64,000 bases of DNA from Phycisphaerae bacterium (GCA_030425705.1 JAUHZU010000002.1:62001-126000); one strand, 5' to 3'; shown: positions 16,876 through 28,968, counted from the first letter of the stretch. A program made the numbers and translations. Notes: generated from the sequence alone by a model not told the origin.

Positions 16876-18351
16876 TCAGTCCTCCACGCCGATGCGCTTG
16901 AGGATGTTGGTGGTGCTCCGGCCCTCGGCCTCGCCGACGAGGACGATCCGCCCGCCGTACTGCTCGACGACCTCCCAGCCGACGACGTCTTCCTTGCGCT
17001 TGTAGTCGCCGCCCTTGACGAGGGTGTCGGGCTGGATGGCCCGGATCAGCTCGGTCGGGGTGTCTTCCTCGAAGACGACGAGGTAGTCGATGCTGGCCAG
17101 CTCGGACATGACCATGAGCCGGTCGTCGATCTGGTTGACGGGCCGGCCCGCGCCCTTGAGCCGGGTGATCGAGTCGTCGCCGTTGAGCGCGAGGACGAGC
17201 AGGTCGGCGGTCTGCTTGGCCTGGCGGAGGTACTGCACGTGCCCGGCGTGGAGGATATCGAAGCAGCCGTTGGTGAAGGCGACGGTCTTCCCCGCGGCGC
17301 GGTGGGCGGCGAGTTCGGGCAGCAGGTCGGCGAGCGTGCGAACCTTGCCCAGCCGGTGCCCGCGGAGCTCGAGCAGCGACAGCAGCACCTCGCCGAGCCG
17401 GATCGGCACGACGCCGAAGCGTTCGACCTCCAGCCCCGCCGCGACGTTCGCTAGCTCAACCGCCTGGTTCCACGCCGCGCCGTTGGCGAGCGCGGCGGCG
17501 AGCATCGCGATGACCATATCGCCCGCGCCGGTAACGTCGTACACCTGCCGGGCGACCGTGGGGATCGCCAGCGGCTCGCCGTCGACCCGTGTGAGTAGCG
17601 CACCTTCTTTATCAAGGGTGAGGACGACGTACTCCAGGTCGACCGAGCCGAGCAGCTCCCGCGCGAGGGCGCCGGGGTCGGCGCTGTCCATGCCGGTGGC
17701 CCGTTCCGCCTCGGTGCGGTTGGGGGTGATGCACGTCGCGCCGCGGTACTTGCGGTAGTCGTCGATCGACGCGGGGTCCACATGCACCGGCACACCACGC
17801 GTTTTCGCCAGCGCGATCAGCCCCTGGCAGACGCGCTCGGTCAGCACGCCCTTGTTGTAGTCTTCGAGGATCAGCGCGTCGGCCCCTTCCAGGGCGCGTT
17901 CCGCGGCGGCGAGCAGACGGTCGGCCGCGGCATCGCTGAGCGGGGACTTGTCCTCGACGTCGATGCGGAACATCTTCTGCGGGTGCCGGTGCTGCGCGAG
18001 GCCGACCAGGTTGTGCTTCAGCGTCGTGGGTCGGCCGGGCTCGGCCACGAGCCCCGTGGTCTCGACCCCTGCGGCGTCGAGCGCGGCCCGCAAGGCCCGG
18101 CCGGTGTCGTCTTCGCCGACCACGCCCAGCACCATGACCGCGCAGTCGAGCGCGGCCAGGCACAGCGCGACGTTGGCCGACCCACCCGGCTTGTCCTCGG
18201 TCCGCCGGACCGCGAGCACGGGCACGGGCGCATCCGGCGACAAACGGTCGGCATCGCCGTAGGCGTAGCGGTCGAGCATGAAATCGCCGGCGACGACGAT
18301 CTTCTTCGTCTGCCAGCGGTCGACCAGGTGGATCAGCGAGTCGGTAGGCAT
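16876..18351 (-). CDS. hldE: Bifunctional heptose-7-phosphate kinase / heptose-1-phosphate adenylyltransferase
   Basis: The 491-residue HldE makes the ADP-heptose precursor of the LPS core. Residues 1-330 form a PfkB-type kinase (VVAGDFMLDRYAYGD, GGSANVALCLAALD, and the catalytic DVTGAGDMV). Residues 350-491 form the nucleotidyltransferase with TNGCFDILHAGHVQYL (HxGH) and the terminal EGRSTTNILKRIG. Both halves look intact. The ATG at 18351 gives the standard N-terminus. It is downstream of lpxK (about 60 bp), consistent with a lipid A/LPS core operon in an organism with a Gram-negative envelope. Confidence 0.92.
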   Translation of the reverse strand: MPTDSLIHLVDRWQTKKIVVAGDFMLDRYAYGDADRLSPDAPVPVLAVRRTEDKPGGSANVALCLAALDCAVMVLGVVGEDDTGRALRAALDAAGVETTGLVAEPGRPTTLKHNLVGLAQHRHPQKMFRIDVEDKSPLSDAAADRLLAAAERALEGADALILEDYNKGVLTERVCQGLIALAKTRGVPVHVDPASIDDYRKYRGATCITPNRTEAERATGMDSADPGALARELLGSVDLEYVVLTLDKEGALLTRVDGEPLAIPTVARQVYDVTGAGDMVIAMLAAALANGAAWNQAVELANVAAGLEVERFGVVPIRLGEVLLSLLELRGHRLGKVRTLADLLPELAAHRAAGKTVAFTNGCFDILHAGHVQYLRQAKQTADLLVLALNGDDSITRLKGAGRPVNQIDDRLMVMSELASIDYLVVFEEDTPTELIRAIQPDTLVKGGDYKRKEDVVGWEVVEQYGGRIVLVGEAEGRSTTNILKRIGVED

Positions 18352-18414
18352 GGGCGCGTTCGTTGGCCGCCGCCGATGGGCGACGGGTCTGGCGGGGTTA
18401 GGTCCGCCCATAGT

Positions 18415-19497
18415 CTAGTCGTTCGCCGACCCCGTCACGGGCAGCCGTTCCGCCACCAGTTGCTCCAGCGCCTCCGCCCCGTCCCGGAAACGCATCGCAA
18501 GCACGGCACGGCAGATCGGGAACGCCGGCGGCCGGTCTTCCAGCAGCACCGACCACTTGACCCAGTCTTTCTCGGTGGTCACCAGGGCCTCGGCCCCGGC
18601 GGTCTGCGCCAGGTCGATCAGGCGGTTGAGTTGGGTCGTCGTGTAGCGGTGATGGTCGTGGAGCTGTTCACAGTGGACAATCCGGCCGACGTGTTGCGCG
18701 AGTGTGTGCGCGAACGCGTCGGGGTTGCCGATGCCGACGACGCCCATCACCGGCCGGCCCGCGAGGTGGTCGAGGGGCAGCGTCTTGCCCGGTTGGTTGG
18801 GCTTGCCCTGTCGGTAGCCAGACCAGGCGTGCTCCGCGTGGGCGATCGGCGGTTGGCCGATGAGGGTCTTGATCTCGTCGTCGAGCCGCGCGAGGGCTTG
18901 GTCATCCACCTGGTCGGCGCGGGTGACGATCACGGCGTCAGCGCGCCGGAGCGCGCCGCGGGGCTCGCGCAGCAGCCCGCGCGGCAGCAGCCGGCCGAAG
19001 CCCCAGGGGTTGGTCGCGTCGATCAACACGAGGTCGAGGTCGCGCCGCGCTCTTCGGTGCTGGAACCCGTCGTCCAGCACAAAGCACGTCGTGTCGGGCG
19101 CTTCGCGGAGGACGGCTTCGGCGGCGGCGACACGGTCTGGGTTGGGCTCGATGCGTGCGAGCGTGTCGAGGGCCCGGCGGTGCTCCTCCGCTTCGTCGCC
19201 GCCCTTGTAGCCGCGTAGCAGCACGCACGGCCGGTGCCCCGCGTCAACAAGTGCACACACCAGGTGCTGGACCATCGGCGTCTTACCCGTGCCCCCGGCG
19301 GTGAGGTTGCCGACGCTCACGGTGGGCCGGCCCAACGGGTAGGTGCGCTTGAGCCCGACGGCGAACCCAGCCGACCGCAGCGCGTTGCCGGCACGGTAGC
19401 CGGGCGAGAGTGCTGACAGCGCCGCCCGGGTCAGCGCCCCGCGTGGCGAGGTGTCGCTGCCGGACATCACGTCGAGGATGCGTCGGCGCTTGGCCAT
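18415..19497 (-). CDS. lpxK: Tetraacyldisaccharide 4'-kinase
   Basis: The 360-residue LpxK phosphorylates the 4' position of the lipid A disaccharide at the inner membrane. The P-loop VGNLTAGGTGKTP near residue 60 is the family hallmark, followed by the LLRGYKGGDE region, the LDDGFQHRRARRDLDLVLID segment with the catalytic aspartate and histidine, and VTTEKDWVK. Length is close to usual, but the N-terminal membrane helix is weak. It lies between maf and hldE on the same strand. Confidence 0.9.
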   Translation of the reverse strand: MAKRRRILDVMSGSDTSPRGALTRAALSALSPGYRAGNALRSAGFAVGLKRTYPLGRPTVSVGNLTAGGTGKTPMVQHLVCALVDAGHRPCVLLRGYKGGDEAEEHRRALDTLARIEPNPDRVAAAEAVLREAPDTTCFVLDDGFQHRRARRDLDLVLIDATNPWGFGRLLPRGLLREPRGALRRADAVIVTRADQVDDQALARLDDEIKTLIGQPPIAHAEHAWSGYRQGKPNQPGKTLPLDHLAGRPVMGVVGIGNPDAFAHTLAQHVGRIVHCEQLHDHHRYTTTQLNRLIDLAQTAGAEALVTTEKDWVKWSVLLEDRPPAFPICRAVLAMRFRDGAEALEQLVAERLPVTGSAND

Positions 19498-19547
19498 GGC
19501 TGGAGTTTAGCGGCCCGCTACTCGGGTGGCGGTATCGGTGTGCCTGT

Positions 19548-20231
19548 TCAGGCAACGACGCCCCAGGCCGTCAGCGCTGAAGCGAGCTTCCCCATCGGCA
19601 GGCCGACGACGGTGGTCGGGTCGCCCGCGACGGTGATGGGCCAGCCGGCCCGCTGGCGGTCGAACAGGTTGTAGCCGCCGGCCTTGCCGCGCCAGTGGTC
19701 GGTGTCGAGGTAGCGTTCCAGGTCGGGGGCCGGCACCCGGCCGAAGGTAACGATGGCGGTGTCGGCGAACGTGGTTGCAGTCGGCCCCGCCTCGATATCG
19801 CGTCCAGGGTCTGCTGTAGTGGGGTGCGTCCGCGTGTCGACGCCGACGGCTATCAGCGCGACGCCGGACACCACGGCGTGGTCTGTGTCCATGAAGGCCT
19901 GCAGCATGCTCAGCGCATCCGCCCGGTCGCGGGGCTTGCCGATCAGCGCACCCTCCCGGCCGGGCGACAGGGAGACGCACAGCGTGTCCGCGGCGAGCAG
20001 GATGGCGGGCCCGGCGACATGCCGAACCATGCTCACCGCCTTCTGTCTGGCGAGTTCGGCGGCGTACGCTTCGGCCTCGGCGAGGCTGTGCGGCTTCGTC
20101 GCCTCGGGCTGGTCGGGGTCGGCGAAGGGCGGGGCCTGCTGGGTGTACCGGTAGCCCGCGTCGCGCAGCAGCTCGGCCCGCCGGGGCGATTGGCTGGCGA
20201 GGATGAGTTGGGGGGTGGCGGAATCGGGCAT
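19548..20231 (-). CDS. maf: Maf-like nucleoside triphosphate pyrophosphatase
   Basis: The 227-residue product belongs to the Maf/Ham1 superfamily, hydrolysing non-canonical or canonical NTPs. It shows LILASQSPRRAELL at the start, the ARQKA segment, ILLAADTLC, the IGKPRDRADA loop and GGYNLFDRQRA near the C-terminus. Members are bacterial house-cleaning or cell-division-linked enzymes. The usual aspartate/glutamate after AADT is replaced locally (AADTLCVS), so subfamily specificity is unclear. It is probably the first gene of the lpxK-hldE operon. Confidence 0.85.
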   Translation of the reverse strand: MPDSATPQLILASQSPRRAELLRDAGYRYTQQAPPFADPDQPEATKPHSLAEAEAYAAELARQKAVSMVRHVAGPAILLAADTLCVSLSPGREGALIGKPRDRADALSMLQAFMDTDHAVVSGVALIAVGVDTRTHPTTADPGRDIEAGPTATTFADTAIVTFGRVPAPDLERYLDTDHWRGKAGGYNLFDRQRAGWPITVAGDPTTVVGLPMGKLASALTAWGVVA

Positions 20232-20562
20232 GAGGTCTTGCTAAGGGGGTGTGAACCGCGTTCGCTATGGGACGCTGGTCGGTGATGGTAGCCCGTCTCG
20301 TGTTGTGGATGTGAGCACCGCGGTTTCATAGGGATGGAATCGCGCAGCAAAGCTGCCCAAACCCCCATTCTTCAAGCCCGCGCTCGCTCGGCCCCGATAA
20401 GAACGACAAGCGGCGGGCTGCCCGCCGCGAGACGACGTTGTTTACGGGCTGGCGGAGCTGGCCCGGGCCATGGATCACTTCGACGACCGGGCGTGCCGAC
20501 GTGGGCTTTCCGCGGCACGCCCGCCCACCAGCGCCGCCACCCGCGGCACCCCGGAGCCCCTT
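20232..20562. other. Intergenic region between maf and parA
   Basis: This 331-bp divergent region should carry both promoters. The only structure I see is a palindrome at 20410-20428 with two 9-bp arms (GCGGCGGGC and its complement) around one base. No convincing -35/-10 pair stands out. An in-frame ATG at 20470 would extend ParA by 31 residues of Ala/Arg/Pro-rich sequence. Confidence 0.4.
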
Positions 20563-21972
20563 GTGCGCACCATCGCGATCATCAACCAGAAGGGCGGCTG
20601 CGGCAAGACCACGGTCTCGATCAACCTCGCCGCGACGCTCGCGTCCCGCGGGTTCAAGACCCTGCTGGTCGATATGGACCCGCAGAGCCACTGCGCCCTG
20701 GGGCTGGCGGTGCCCGAGGCGCAGATCGATAAGTCGACCGCCGACCTGCTGCGTTCGGGGCTGAGCGGTGAGCTGGGCGTGGCCGACATCACCTGGCAGA
20801 TCTCGCGGAACCTGGACCTCGCGCCCTCAACCGTCGCGCTCGCGGGCGTCGAGCCGCAGCTCGCCAACGCGCCCGACCGTGACCGCCGGCTGGCGCAGGT
20901 CCTCGCGACCGCGGCCGACCGCTACCAGTACTGCATCATCGACTGCCCGCCCTCGATCGGGCTGCTGACCTTCAACGCGCTCCGCGCCGCCGACGAAGTG
21001 ATCGTCCCCGTCGAGACCGGCTACTTCGCCATGCAGGGCAGCTTCCGCCAGGAGCAGACCATCGAGATGCTGGCCCAGAAGGTCGGCCACCGCGTCCGCT
21101 TCTCCATCCTGCCGACGCTCTACGACGTCCGCACGAAGCTGGCCCGCGAGATCCTCAACGAGTTGAAGAAGCACTTCGGCGACAAGCTCCTGCCGCTGGT
21201 CATCAACTTCAACGCCAAGCTCAAAGAGGCCGCGAGCTTCGGCCAGCCGATCACCGAGTACGACGCCGGCTCGCGCGGGATGCAGGACTTCGAGGAGCTC
21301 GCCGCCTGGCTCCAGCAGCACCCGCCGCGCGCTGCGCTATCGGTCGCCCCGGCCGAGGATGTGGTCGCGCACGGCAGCGCCGAGGCGCACACCCCGCCCA
21401 GGCCCGCCGGGGCCCCCGAGATCGGCCCGTCGCCCGCTTCGAGCGCCAACCCGTCGCTCTCCCGCGCCGCCGAGCTGGTCGAGCGTGCCCGCGAGCTGTC
21501 GACCCGGACCGTGGTCCTGTCGCAGCGGCTGAACCGCGAGGTCCACGACGAGCAGATCCACGAGCCCATCCCGCCTAAGCCGGCTGAATCTCTCGAAGCG
21601 CCCGCCAGCAGCGAGGCCCAGCCGACGCTCCAGCCGCTGGCCGTGCAGCCCGCGCCGGAACGCCCCGGCCTGCAGGAAAAACTCGAGCGGGTCTACGGCA
21701 TCAAGCACACCACCGAAGGCGTCCTGTTCATCCAGCCGGCCGAGGGCGCCGGCCGGGTCGGCGTCGCCGGCGACTTCAACAACTGGAACCCCGCCTCGAC
21801 CCCGATGCGCCGCAACGAGCAGCTCGGCGTCTGGCAGGCGTGCATCAAGATCCCCGCCGGCCGGTACCGCTACCGCCTGGTCGTGGACGGCCAGTGGGTG
21901 CAGGACCCCCACAACCCGCAGACCGAGACCAACCCCTTCGGCGAGCTGAACAACGTCGTCGAAGTGCACTAG
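20563..21972 (+). CDS. ParA/MinD-type ATPase fused to a C-terminal glycogen-binding-like domain
   Basis: The 469-residue product starts at GTG 20563, which has CGGAG 7 nt upstream and begins the ParA fold directly (RTIAIINQKGGCGKTT, the deviant Walker A). LLVDMDPQSH and CIIDCPPSIGLLTFNALRAAD complete the ParA motifs in the first 250 residues. A Pro/Ala/Ser-rich linker of about 120 residues follows. The last 80-90 residues read GRVGVAGDFNNWNP, GVWQACIKIPAGRYRYRLVVDGQWVQDP, the typical AMPK-beta/CBM48 glycan-binding pattern. ParA proteins position DNA, polysaccharide machines or flagella; a glycan-binding tail suggests positioning against glycogen or an envelope polymer (inference). The next gene, 43 bp away, encodes a P-loop-less relative. 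Confidence 0.85.
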   Translation: MRTIAIINQKGGCGKTTVSINLAATLASRGFKTLLVDMDPQSHCALGLAVPEAQIDKSTADLLRSGLSGELGVADITWQISRNLDLAPSTVALAGVEPQLANAPDRDRRLAQVLATAADRYQYCIIDCPPSIGLLTFNALRAADEVIVPVETGYFAMQGSFRQEQTIEMLAQKVGHRVRFSILPTLYDVRTKLAREILNELKKHFGDKLLPLVINFNAKLKEAASFGQPITEYDAGSRGMQDFEELAAWLQQHPPRAALSVAPAEDVVAHGSAEAHTPPRPAGAPEIGPSPASSANPSLSRAAELVERARELSTRTVVLSQRLNREVHDEQIHEPIPPKPAESLEAPASSEAQPTLQPLAVQPAPERPGLQEKLERVYGIKHTTEGVLFIQPAEGAGRVGVAGDFNNWNPASTPMRRNEQLGVWQACIKIPAGRYRYRLVVDGQWVQDPHNPQTETNPFGELNNVVEVH

Positions 21973-22015
21973 ACCCCGCCCACCCTCGCGCGGGGCCACC
22001 CCGCCCGGAGCAGTC

Positions 22016-23719
22016 ATGGACGACCCCCGGACCCCCGGCAGCCCGGCCGCGACAGGCCAGACCCGGACGCGACAATCCATCGACGAACTCGCCGAGCTCT
22101 ACCTCACCGGCATGCAGGCCTCGGCCAAGCCCCGGCCCGACCCGCTCGAAGGGCCGCCCCCCATCCGCCTTGCGCCTAAGCCGGTCACAGCGACCGCGTC
22201 GTCCGCCACGGTGCTGGATGCACACCCCGTGCCCCCGCAACCCGCGAAGCACCCGGAGGACCCCGGCCACCCGATCCTCCGGTTGACCGAGGGCGACGAC
22301 ACCGCCGAACGCCAGGAACTCCTCGGGCAGGACGCCCCCGACAACGACCGACCGGCCCACGCTGAACGTCCTGCCGGAAGTAGCCGCCCGAACGTGAGCG
22401 ACGACCGCGCGATCAACGCCCACCGACCCGCCTACGCCCGCGCCCAGGCGGTGATCCTCGGCAACCTGCCAGGCATCAGCGGCCCGTGGCTGACGCAGTA
22501 CGCCCAGCTCACCGCGCAGCAGCGCGGGCCGGTGGTGGTGCTGCATGTCGATGAAGAGACGATCGACCTGGAGCTTGTTGAGCCGCGCGAAGAGGCGCAG
22601 CCCGCTACTCGGTCCGACACCCCGGCCGTACGTATCCCCCCGGCCGCGCCGGGGAGCGGGCTGGTCGGCCTGCTCGATGCGCTGGTACGCGCGGAGCAGG
22701 CCCCGGTGCAGACGGTGTTGGTCCGGCTCCCGGCCGAGCCCGACGCGATGGCGGTGTCCCGGTTGTCGGCGTTGGAGGAGTGGACGGTGCTCTGTGGGGC
22801 GGACGACGCATCGGTCGTCGCGACCTACCGCATGCTCAAACAGGTCGTCGAACACGACCCGCGCAACGCCGGCAAGCACGTCGGCCTGATGGTGATGGGC
22901 AGCGATGAGCCGGCCGTACACCACGCGGCCGACAAGATCGCCACGGCCGCGGCGAGCCACCTCAGCACGCCGGTCCGCCTGGTGGGCCAGCTCCAGCAGA
23001 TGCAGCCGGTGTCGGTGCGTCAGCTCGGCAGCTTCCCCGACCCGGTCGGTGTTTGGCCGGAGCTGGTCGCCTGGATGCAGGGGCTCGAGTCGCCGGCCGA
23101 CGAATCGCCGCAGCCCCCCGCCGACAAGACCGAGGAGAAAGCGATGTCCCAGCACGCCGAGCCGATCATCAGCCCGCACCTGCGTGTCCCGCCCCGGCCG
23201 CAGCGAACACAGGACACTGAGCCCGCACAGCCGACCCGCCCCGAGTCGCCGGGCCAGGCCCCGCGCACCGCGATGCCGGTGCGCGAACAGGCCGCCGCCT
23301 CAGCCCCCGCGACGCCCGAGCTGGACCTGTTCGCCCTGCTCAACCAGGGGCCGGCAGGGATCGCCGGCGGGACGGCGCTGGAGGCGCGCATCCCCGCGGC
23401 ACCGTCGATCCAGCTCGCGCTGGATGCTCAGGGCGTCGTCCACCTGCTGGTCCAGCACGCGGTCGCCGACGACCCCCGGCGGGCCGTGCCCGAGCTGATG
23501 GAGGCCAAACGCTGGGCCGAGGAAAACCGCTCGCTGCTCGCGCTGACCCAGCGCGACCGCGGGTTCGCCCCCGCCCCGCCGGTGCTGCACCTGTTCACCG
23601 ACCGCCCCGAGCAGGCCACCGCCCTGGTTGCCCGGCTCGGCGACACGCTCCGGCTGCACCTGCTGCAGAAGGTCACCCTTGGACGTGAGACCGGCTGGTA
23701 CTGCACCCCGCTGAACTGA
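22016..23719 (+). CDS. MinD/FlhG-like pseudo-ATPase, partner of the ParA fusion
   Basis: The 567-residue protein has a disordered Pro-rich start (residues 1-140), then a region that follows the FlhG/MinD fold without a Walker A lysine: PVVVLHVDEETIDLEL, TVLVRLPAEPDAMAVSRL (where MinD has its 'D.PAG' motif), then VLCGADDASVVATYRMLKQV and HVGLMVMGSDEPAVHHAADKI (where MinD has its 'adjacent helix' region). A second linker precedes a C-terminal domain of about 160 residues with no family I recognise. I infer a non-hydrolysing partner for the upstream ParA. The annotation of the fold is by pattern only. A hairpin terminator follows. Confidence 0.6.
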   Translation: MDDPRTPGSPAATGQTRTRQSIDELAELYLTGMQASAKPRPDPLEGPPPIRLAPKPVTATASSATVLDAHPVPPQPAKHPEDPGHPILRLTEGDDTAERQELLGQDAPDNDRPAHAERPAGSSRPNVSDDRAINAHRPAYARAQAVILGNLPGISGPWLTQYAQLTAQQRGPVVVLHVDEETIDLELVEPREEAQPATRSDTPAVRIPPAAPGSGLVGLLDALVRAEQAPVQTVLVRLPAEPDAMAVSRLSALEEWTVLCGADDASVVATYRMLKQVVEHDPRNAGKHVGLMVMGSDEPAVHHAADKIATAAASHLSTPVRLVGQLQQMQPVSVRQLGSFPDPVGVWPELVAWMQGLESPADESPQPPADKTEEKAMSQHAEPIISPHLRVPPRPQRTQDTEPAQPTRPESPGQAPRTAMPVREQAAASAPATPELDLFALLNQGPAGIAGGTALEARIPAAPSIQLALDAQGVVHLLVQHAVADDPRRAVPELMEAKRWAEENRSLLALTQRDRGFAPAPPVLHLFTDRPEQATALVARLGDTLRLHLLQKVTLGRETGWYCTPLN

Positions 23720-23754
23720 CGCGCCGCGCCGCGACACAACCCCGGTACGATACG

Positions 23755-23781
23755 AAGCCCACGCCGACCCGGCGTGGGCTT
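23755..23781. terminator. Hairpin after the ParA pair (recurrent stem)
   Basis: AAGCCCACGCC (23755-23765) pairs with GGCGTGGGCTT (23771-23781) around a 5-nt loop. The same stem occurs at 41791-41817. There is no T-run, so termination is inferred from the position after the operon. Confidence 0.6.
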
Positions 23782-23857
23782 CCTGCCAATCTGGCACCCC
23801 GCGACGCATTGAATCGGCTCTAAACGGCTTGAAAACAGGGGTTTGCGTCGCGTGGGT

Positions 23858-23874
23858 CTGGCAAGCACTTTGCA
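23858..23874 (+). promoter_or_regulatory. Sigma-54-like -24/-12 promoter before dnaJ-clpB
   Basis: CTGGCAAGCACTTTGCA carries GG and GC separated by exactly 10 bp, and matches the TGGCACG-N4-TTGC consensus with one mismatch. The predicted start is about 11 bp before the ATG at 23896. A TTGAAAA further upstream could instead belong to a heat-shock or sigma-70 promoter. Confidence 0.4.
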
Positions 23875-23895
23875 CCCACATCGCCGAGGGAACCT

Positions 23896-24822
23896 ATGGC
23901 GCTCAAGTTCGAGGACTACTACAAGACCCTGGATGTCCCGCGCGATGCGTCGGCGGATGTCATCAAACGCGCCTACCGCAAGCTGGCCAGCAAGTACCAC
24001 CCGGACAAGAACAAGGACGACCCACAGGCGGCCGAGAAGTTCTCCAAGGCCAACGAGGCCTACGACGTGCTCTCCGACCCGGAGAAGCGCAAGAAGTACG
24101 ACCAGCTAGGTGCGAACTGGAAGCACGGCCAATCGTTCGACCCGCCGCCGGGCTTCGGCTCGCACTTTCGGCCGGGCCAGGGCGGCTTCAGCTTCCAGGG
24201 TGGCGACGCGGGCGGGTTCAGCGACTTCTTCGAGATGCTGTTCGGTCAGCAGGCCCGGGGCGGGGCCGGCGGAGCGGGCTTCGAGCAGATGTTCACCCAG
24301 CCCGGCGGGCCCGGCGGCGGCCCGCGCATGCAGGCCGCACCGCGCGAGCAGGAGCACGAGTTGGCCGTGTCGCTGCACGAGGCCTACCACGGCTCGACCC
24401 GCCAGCTCCGGATGCAGGGGCCGCAGGGCGACAAGACCCTGGACGTCCGTATCCCCCCCGGATCGACCACGGGCACGAAGCTCCGGCTGAAGAACGACGG
24501 GCTGGTCCTCAAGCTCCGGGTCACGACCGACCCGCGCTTCGAGATCGCCGGCCGGAACCTCATCACCACCGTGCGCGTGATGTGCTGGGACGCGGCGCTG
24601 GGCACGAAGGCCGACGTGCCCACGATGGACGGCACGGTGTCGATGACCATCCCCCCGGGCACCGCGAGCGGCGCGAAGCTCCGCCTCAAAGGCAAGGGTA
24701 TGCCCGGCCGACGCAAGGACGACGCGCCCGGTGACCTGCTGGTCCGCGTGATGGTCGAGGTGCCCAAGACGCTGACCGACGACCAGCGCGAGCTGTTTGA
24801 AAAACTGCGCGGCGACGAGTAA
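23896..24822 (+). CDS. DnaJ-class co-chaperone, CbpA type
   Basis: The 308-residue J-domain protein starts [13 protein letters not shown] with the catalytic HPD near residue 35, a Gly/Phe-rich linker (residues 75-130), and two C-terminal beta-sandwich substrate domains ([52 protein letters not shown]). There is no CxxCxGxG zinc finger, so it is the CbpA/type II class that delivers clients to DnaK. clpB follows after 22 bp; DnaJ, DnaK and ClpB cooperate in disaggregation. Confidence 0.9.
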   Translation: MALKFEDYYKTLDVPRDASADVIKRAYRKLASKYHPDKNKDDPQAAEKFSKANEAYDVLSDPEKRKKYDQLGANWKHGQSFDPPPGFGSHFRPGQGGFSFQGGDAGGFSDFFEMLFGQQARGGAGGAGFEQMFTQPGGPGGGPRMQAAPREQEHELAVSLHEAYHGSTRQLRMQGPQGDKTLDVRIPPGSTTGTKLRLKNDGLVLKLRVTTDPRFEIAGRNLITTVRVMCWDAALGTKADVPTMDGTVSMTIPPGTASGAKLRLKGKGMPGRRKDDAPGDLLVRVMVEVPKTLTDDQRELFEKLRGDE

Positions 24823-24844
24823 CGCCGCGGACAGGGAGAACCTT

Positions 24845-27505
<2,661 letters not shown>

Positions 27506-27561
27506 CCACGCGGCGACGACCGATCCATGCCGTCCCCAACACCCCGCGCGGTGACTACTCC

Positions 27562-27747
27562 ATGCCAGACGACCCGGCGACCCAAGCCGACAAGCCCGAC
27601 AAGCCCGCCATCCCCGCCGTCGCCCGCGGCATGGGCGAATCGAACATGATCGACCCGACGCCCGGCTGGGTGCCGTTCGTTGTCGTCATCGGTCTGGGCG
27701 TCGTGCTGGTCTTCGCGTTCGTGCTGGCCGCGATCCTGATCCCCTAG
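27562..27747 (+). CDS. Small single-pass membrane protein
   Basis: The 61-residue product has a polar Asp/Lys/Pro-rich N-terminus and one C-terminal membrane helix (WVPFVVVIGLGVVLVFAFVL), a tail-anchored layout. It lies 56 bp downstream of clpB on the same strand, so it could be co-transcribed. No family is recognised. The hydrophobic helix makes it more credible than a random small frame. Confidence 0.5.
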   Translation: MPDDPATQADKPDKPAIPAVARGMGESNMIDPTPGWVPFVVVIGLGVVLVFAFVLAAILIP

Positions 27748-28046
27748 CGCGGGTCAACGCCCCGTGACCGCGGGGAGGGCTGCGCGAGCGTTAAAACAGG
27801 TAGTTTGTCTGCAGGCCGGCTTCGGAGCCCGCCATCCCTGTTTTTCGTGCTTTTCCCGGCCCGGGGGTTTCACGCCGACCGGGCTGCCGGTAGACTCGGG
27901 GCTCGGTATTCCGGGTGGGGGAAAGCCCGCCGCTTTCTTGTCGTTCTAACCGAATCCTGACGCCGCCCGCATCCGCGGGTTTATACTATCCCACTCACGG
28001 GCACGGCAGACCGCCACGCCCACCCCAACCCGCTGAGGAGAACCCC

Positions 28047-28904
28047 ATGCAGCTTCGTACCGCTATTGCTCTAACCGCGCTCGCAGGCCTGACCGCCGGA
28101 ACCGCCAACGCCACCGTCGTCGGCTTTGAAGACTTCGATGGTGGCGACATCAACCTGACCGGAACGTCCAACGTCCTCCTCTTTGGGGCGGGCGGCGGCG
28201 CATCGGGCGATGTTTTCGGTGTCGTGACCCCTTTCAACGGCGGCACCGGCACCGGTGGCCCGTTCGATGTTTTTGATGACAGCGTCGTGGACGCCAGCGG
28301 CGGCGGCGTCTTCGCCGGCGACACGCTCGGCCTGGTTGGCCAGAACGCGACCGGTTTCTTCGCGATCAACGACGCCGACGGCGCGAGCATCCCCACGGTC
28401 ATCAACGACGCCACCTGGTCCTTCGACATCTCCTCGGCCCTTTCGATCACCGACATCACGATCGGCATCGCCGCGCTGGGCGACTTCGAAGCGGCATCCT
28501 CCGATGGCTTCACGATCTCGGCACAGATCGATGGCGGCGGTTACCAGACCATCTTCCAGGCGGTCACCGATGAAGACGCGTTCATGACCTACCGCCCCTC
28601 CGATGATGGCACCGTCTTCGCCGACGACGACCCCCTGGAGCTTTTCATCGACGGCGCGGGGACGTCGGTCGGCTACCTCGACCGTGCCGACTCGACGGGC
28701 GTGTTCGATAACTACACCTCGACGCTCTTCGCCGGCCAGTCGGGCTCGACCCTTGACATCCGCGTGAGCTGGGCCGGCAACCCGTCGGGCAGCGAGCCGC
28801 AGGGCATCGACAACATCACGATCAACGGCGTCGTCCCCGAGCCCGGCTCGCTGGCGCTGCTGGGCCTGGGCGGCCTGCTGATCGCCCGCCGCCGCCGCGG
28901 CTAA
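28047..28904 (+). CDS. Secreted PEP-CTERM protein
   Basis: The 285-residue product has an N-terminal signal peptide (MQLRTAIALTALAGL to NA), a beta-rich body (VVGFEDFDGGDINLTGTSN, then FDNYTSTLFAGQSGSTLD) and a perfect C-terminal PEP-CTERM tag (VPEPGSLALLGLGGLL followed by IARRRR). The tag directs processing by an exosortase/archaeosortase-type enzyme, with release or attachment at the outer surface. GAGGAG lies 6 nt before the ATG. A second gene with the same tag is at 51784. No exosortase gene is in the window. Confidence 0.88.
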   Translation: MQLRTAIALTALAGLTAGTANATVVGFEDFDGGDINLTGTSNVLLFGAGGGASGDVFGVVTPFNGGTGTGGPFDVFDDSVVDASGGGVFAGDTLGLVGQNATGFFAINDADGASIPTVINDATWSFDISSALSITDITIGIAALGDFEAASSDGFTISAQIDGGGYQTIFQAVTDEDAFMTYRPSDDGTVFADDDPLELFIDGAGTSVGYLDRADSTGVFDNYTSTLFAGQSGSTLDIRVSWAGNPSGSEPQGIDNITINGVVPEPGSLALLGLGGLLIARRRRG

Positions 28905-28937
28905 GCCGTTCTCACGGTTCATCCCGTTACCTAAGAG

Positions 28938-28968
28938 CCACCACCGCCAACGCGCGGTGGTGGTTTTT
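28938..28968. terminator. Intrinsic terminator after the PEP-CTERM gene
   Basis: CCACCACCGC pairs perfectly with GCGGTGGTGG around a 6-nt loop, followed by TTTTT. It lies between convergent genes and may serve both. Confidence 0.85.

Noticed and set aside
27982-27987. TATACT as a -10 before the first PEP-CTERM gene
   Set aside because: No -35 box at an acceptable distance; too weak to list as a promoter.
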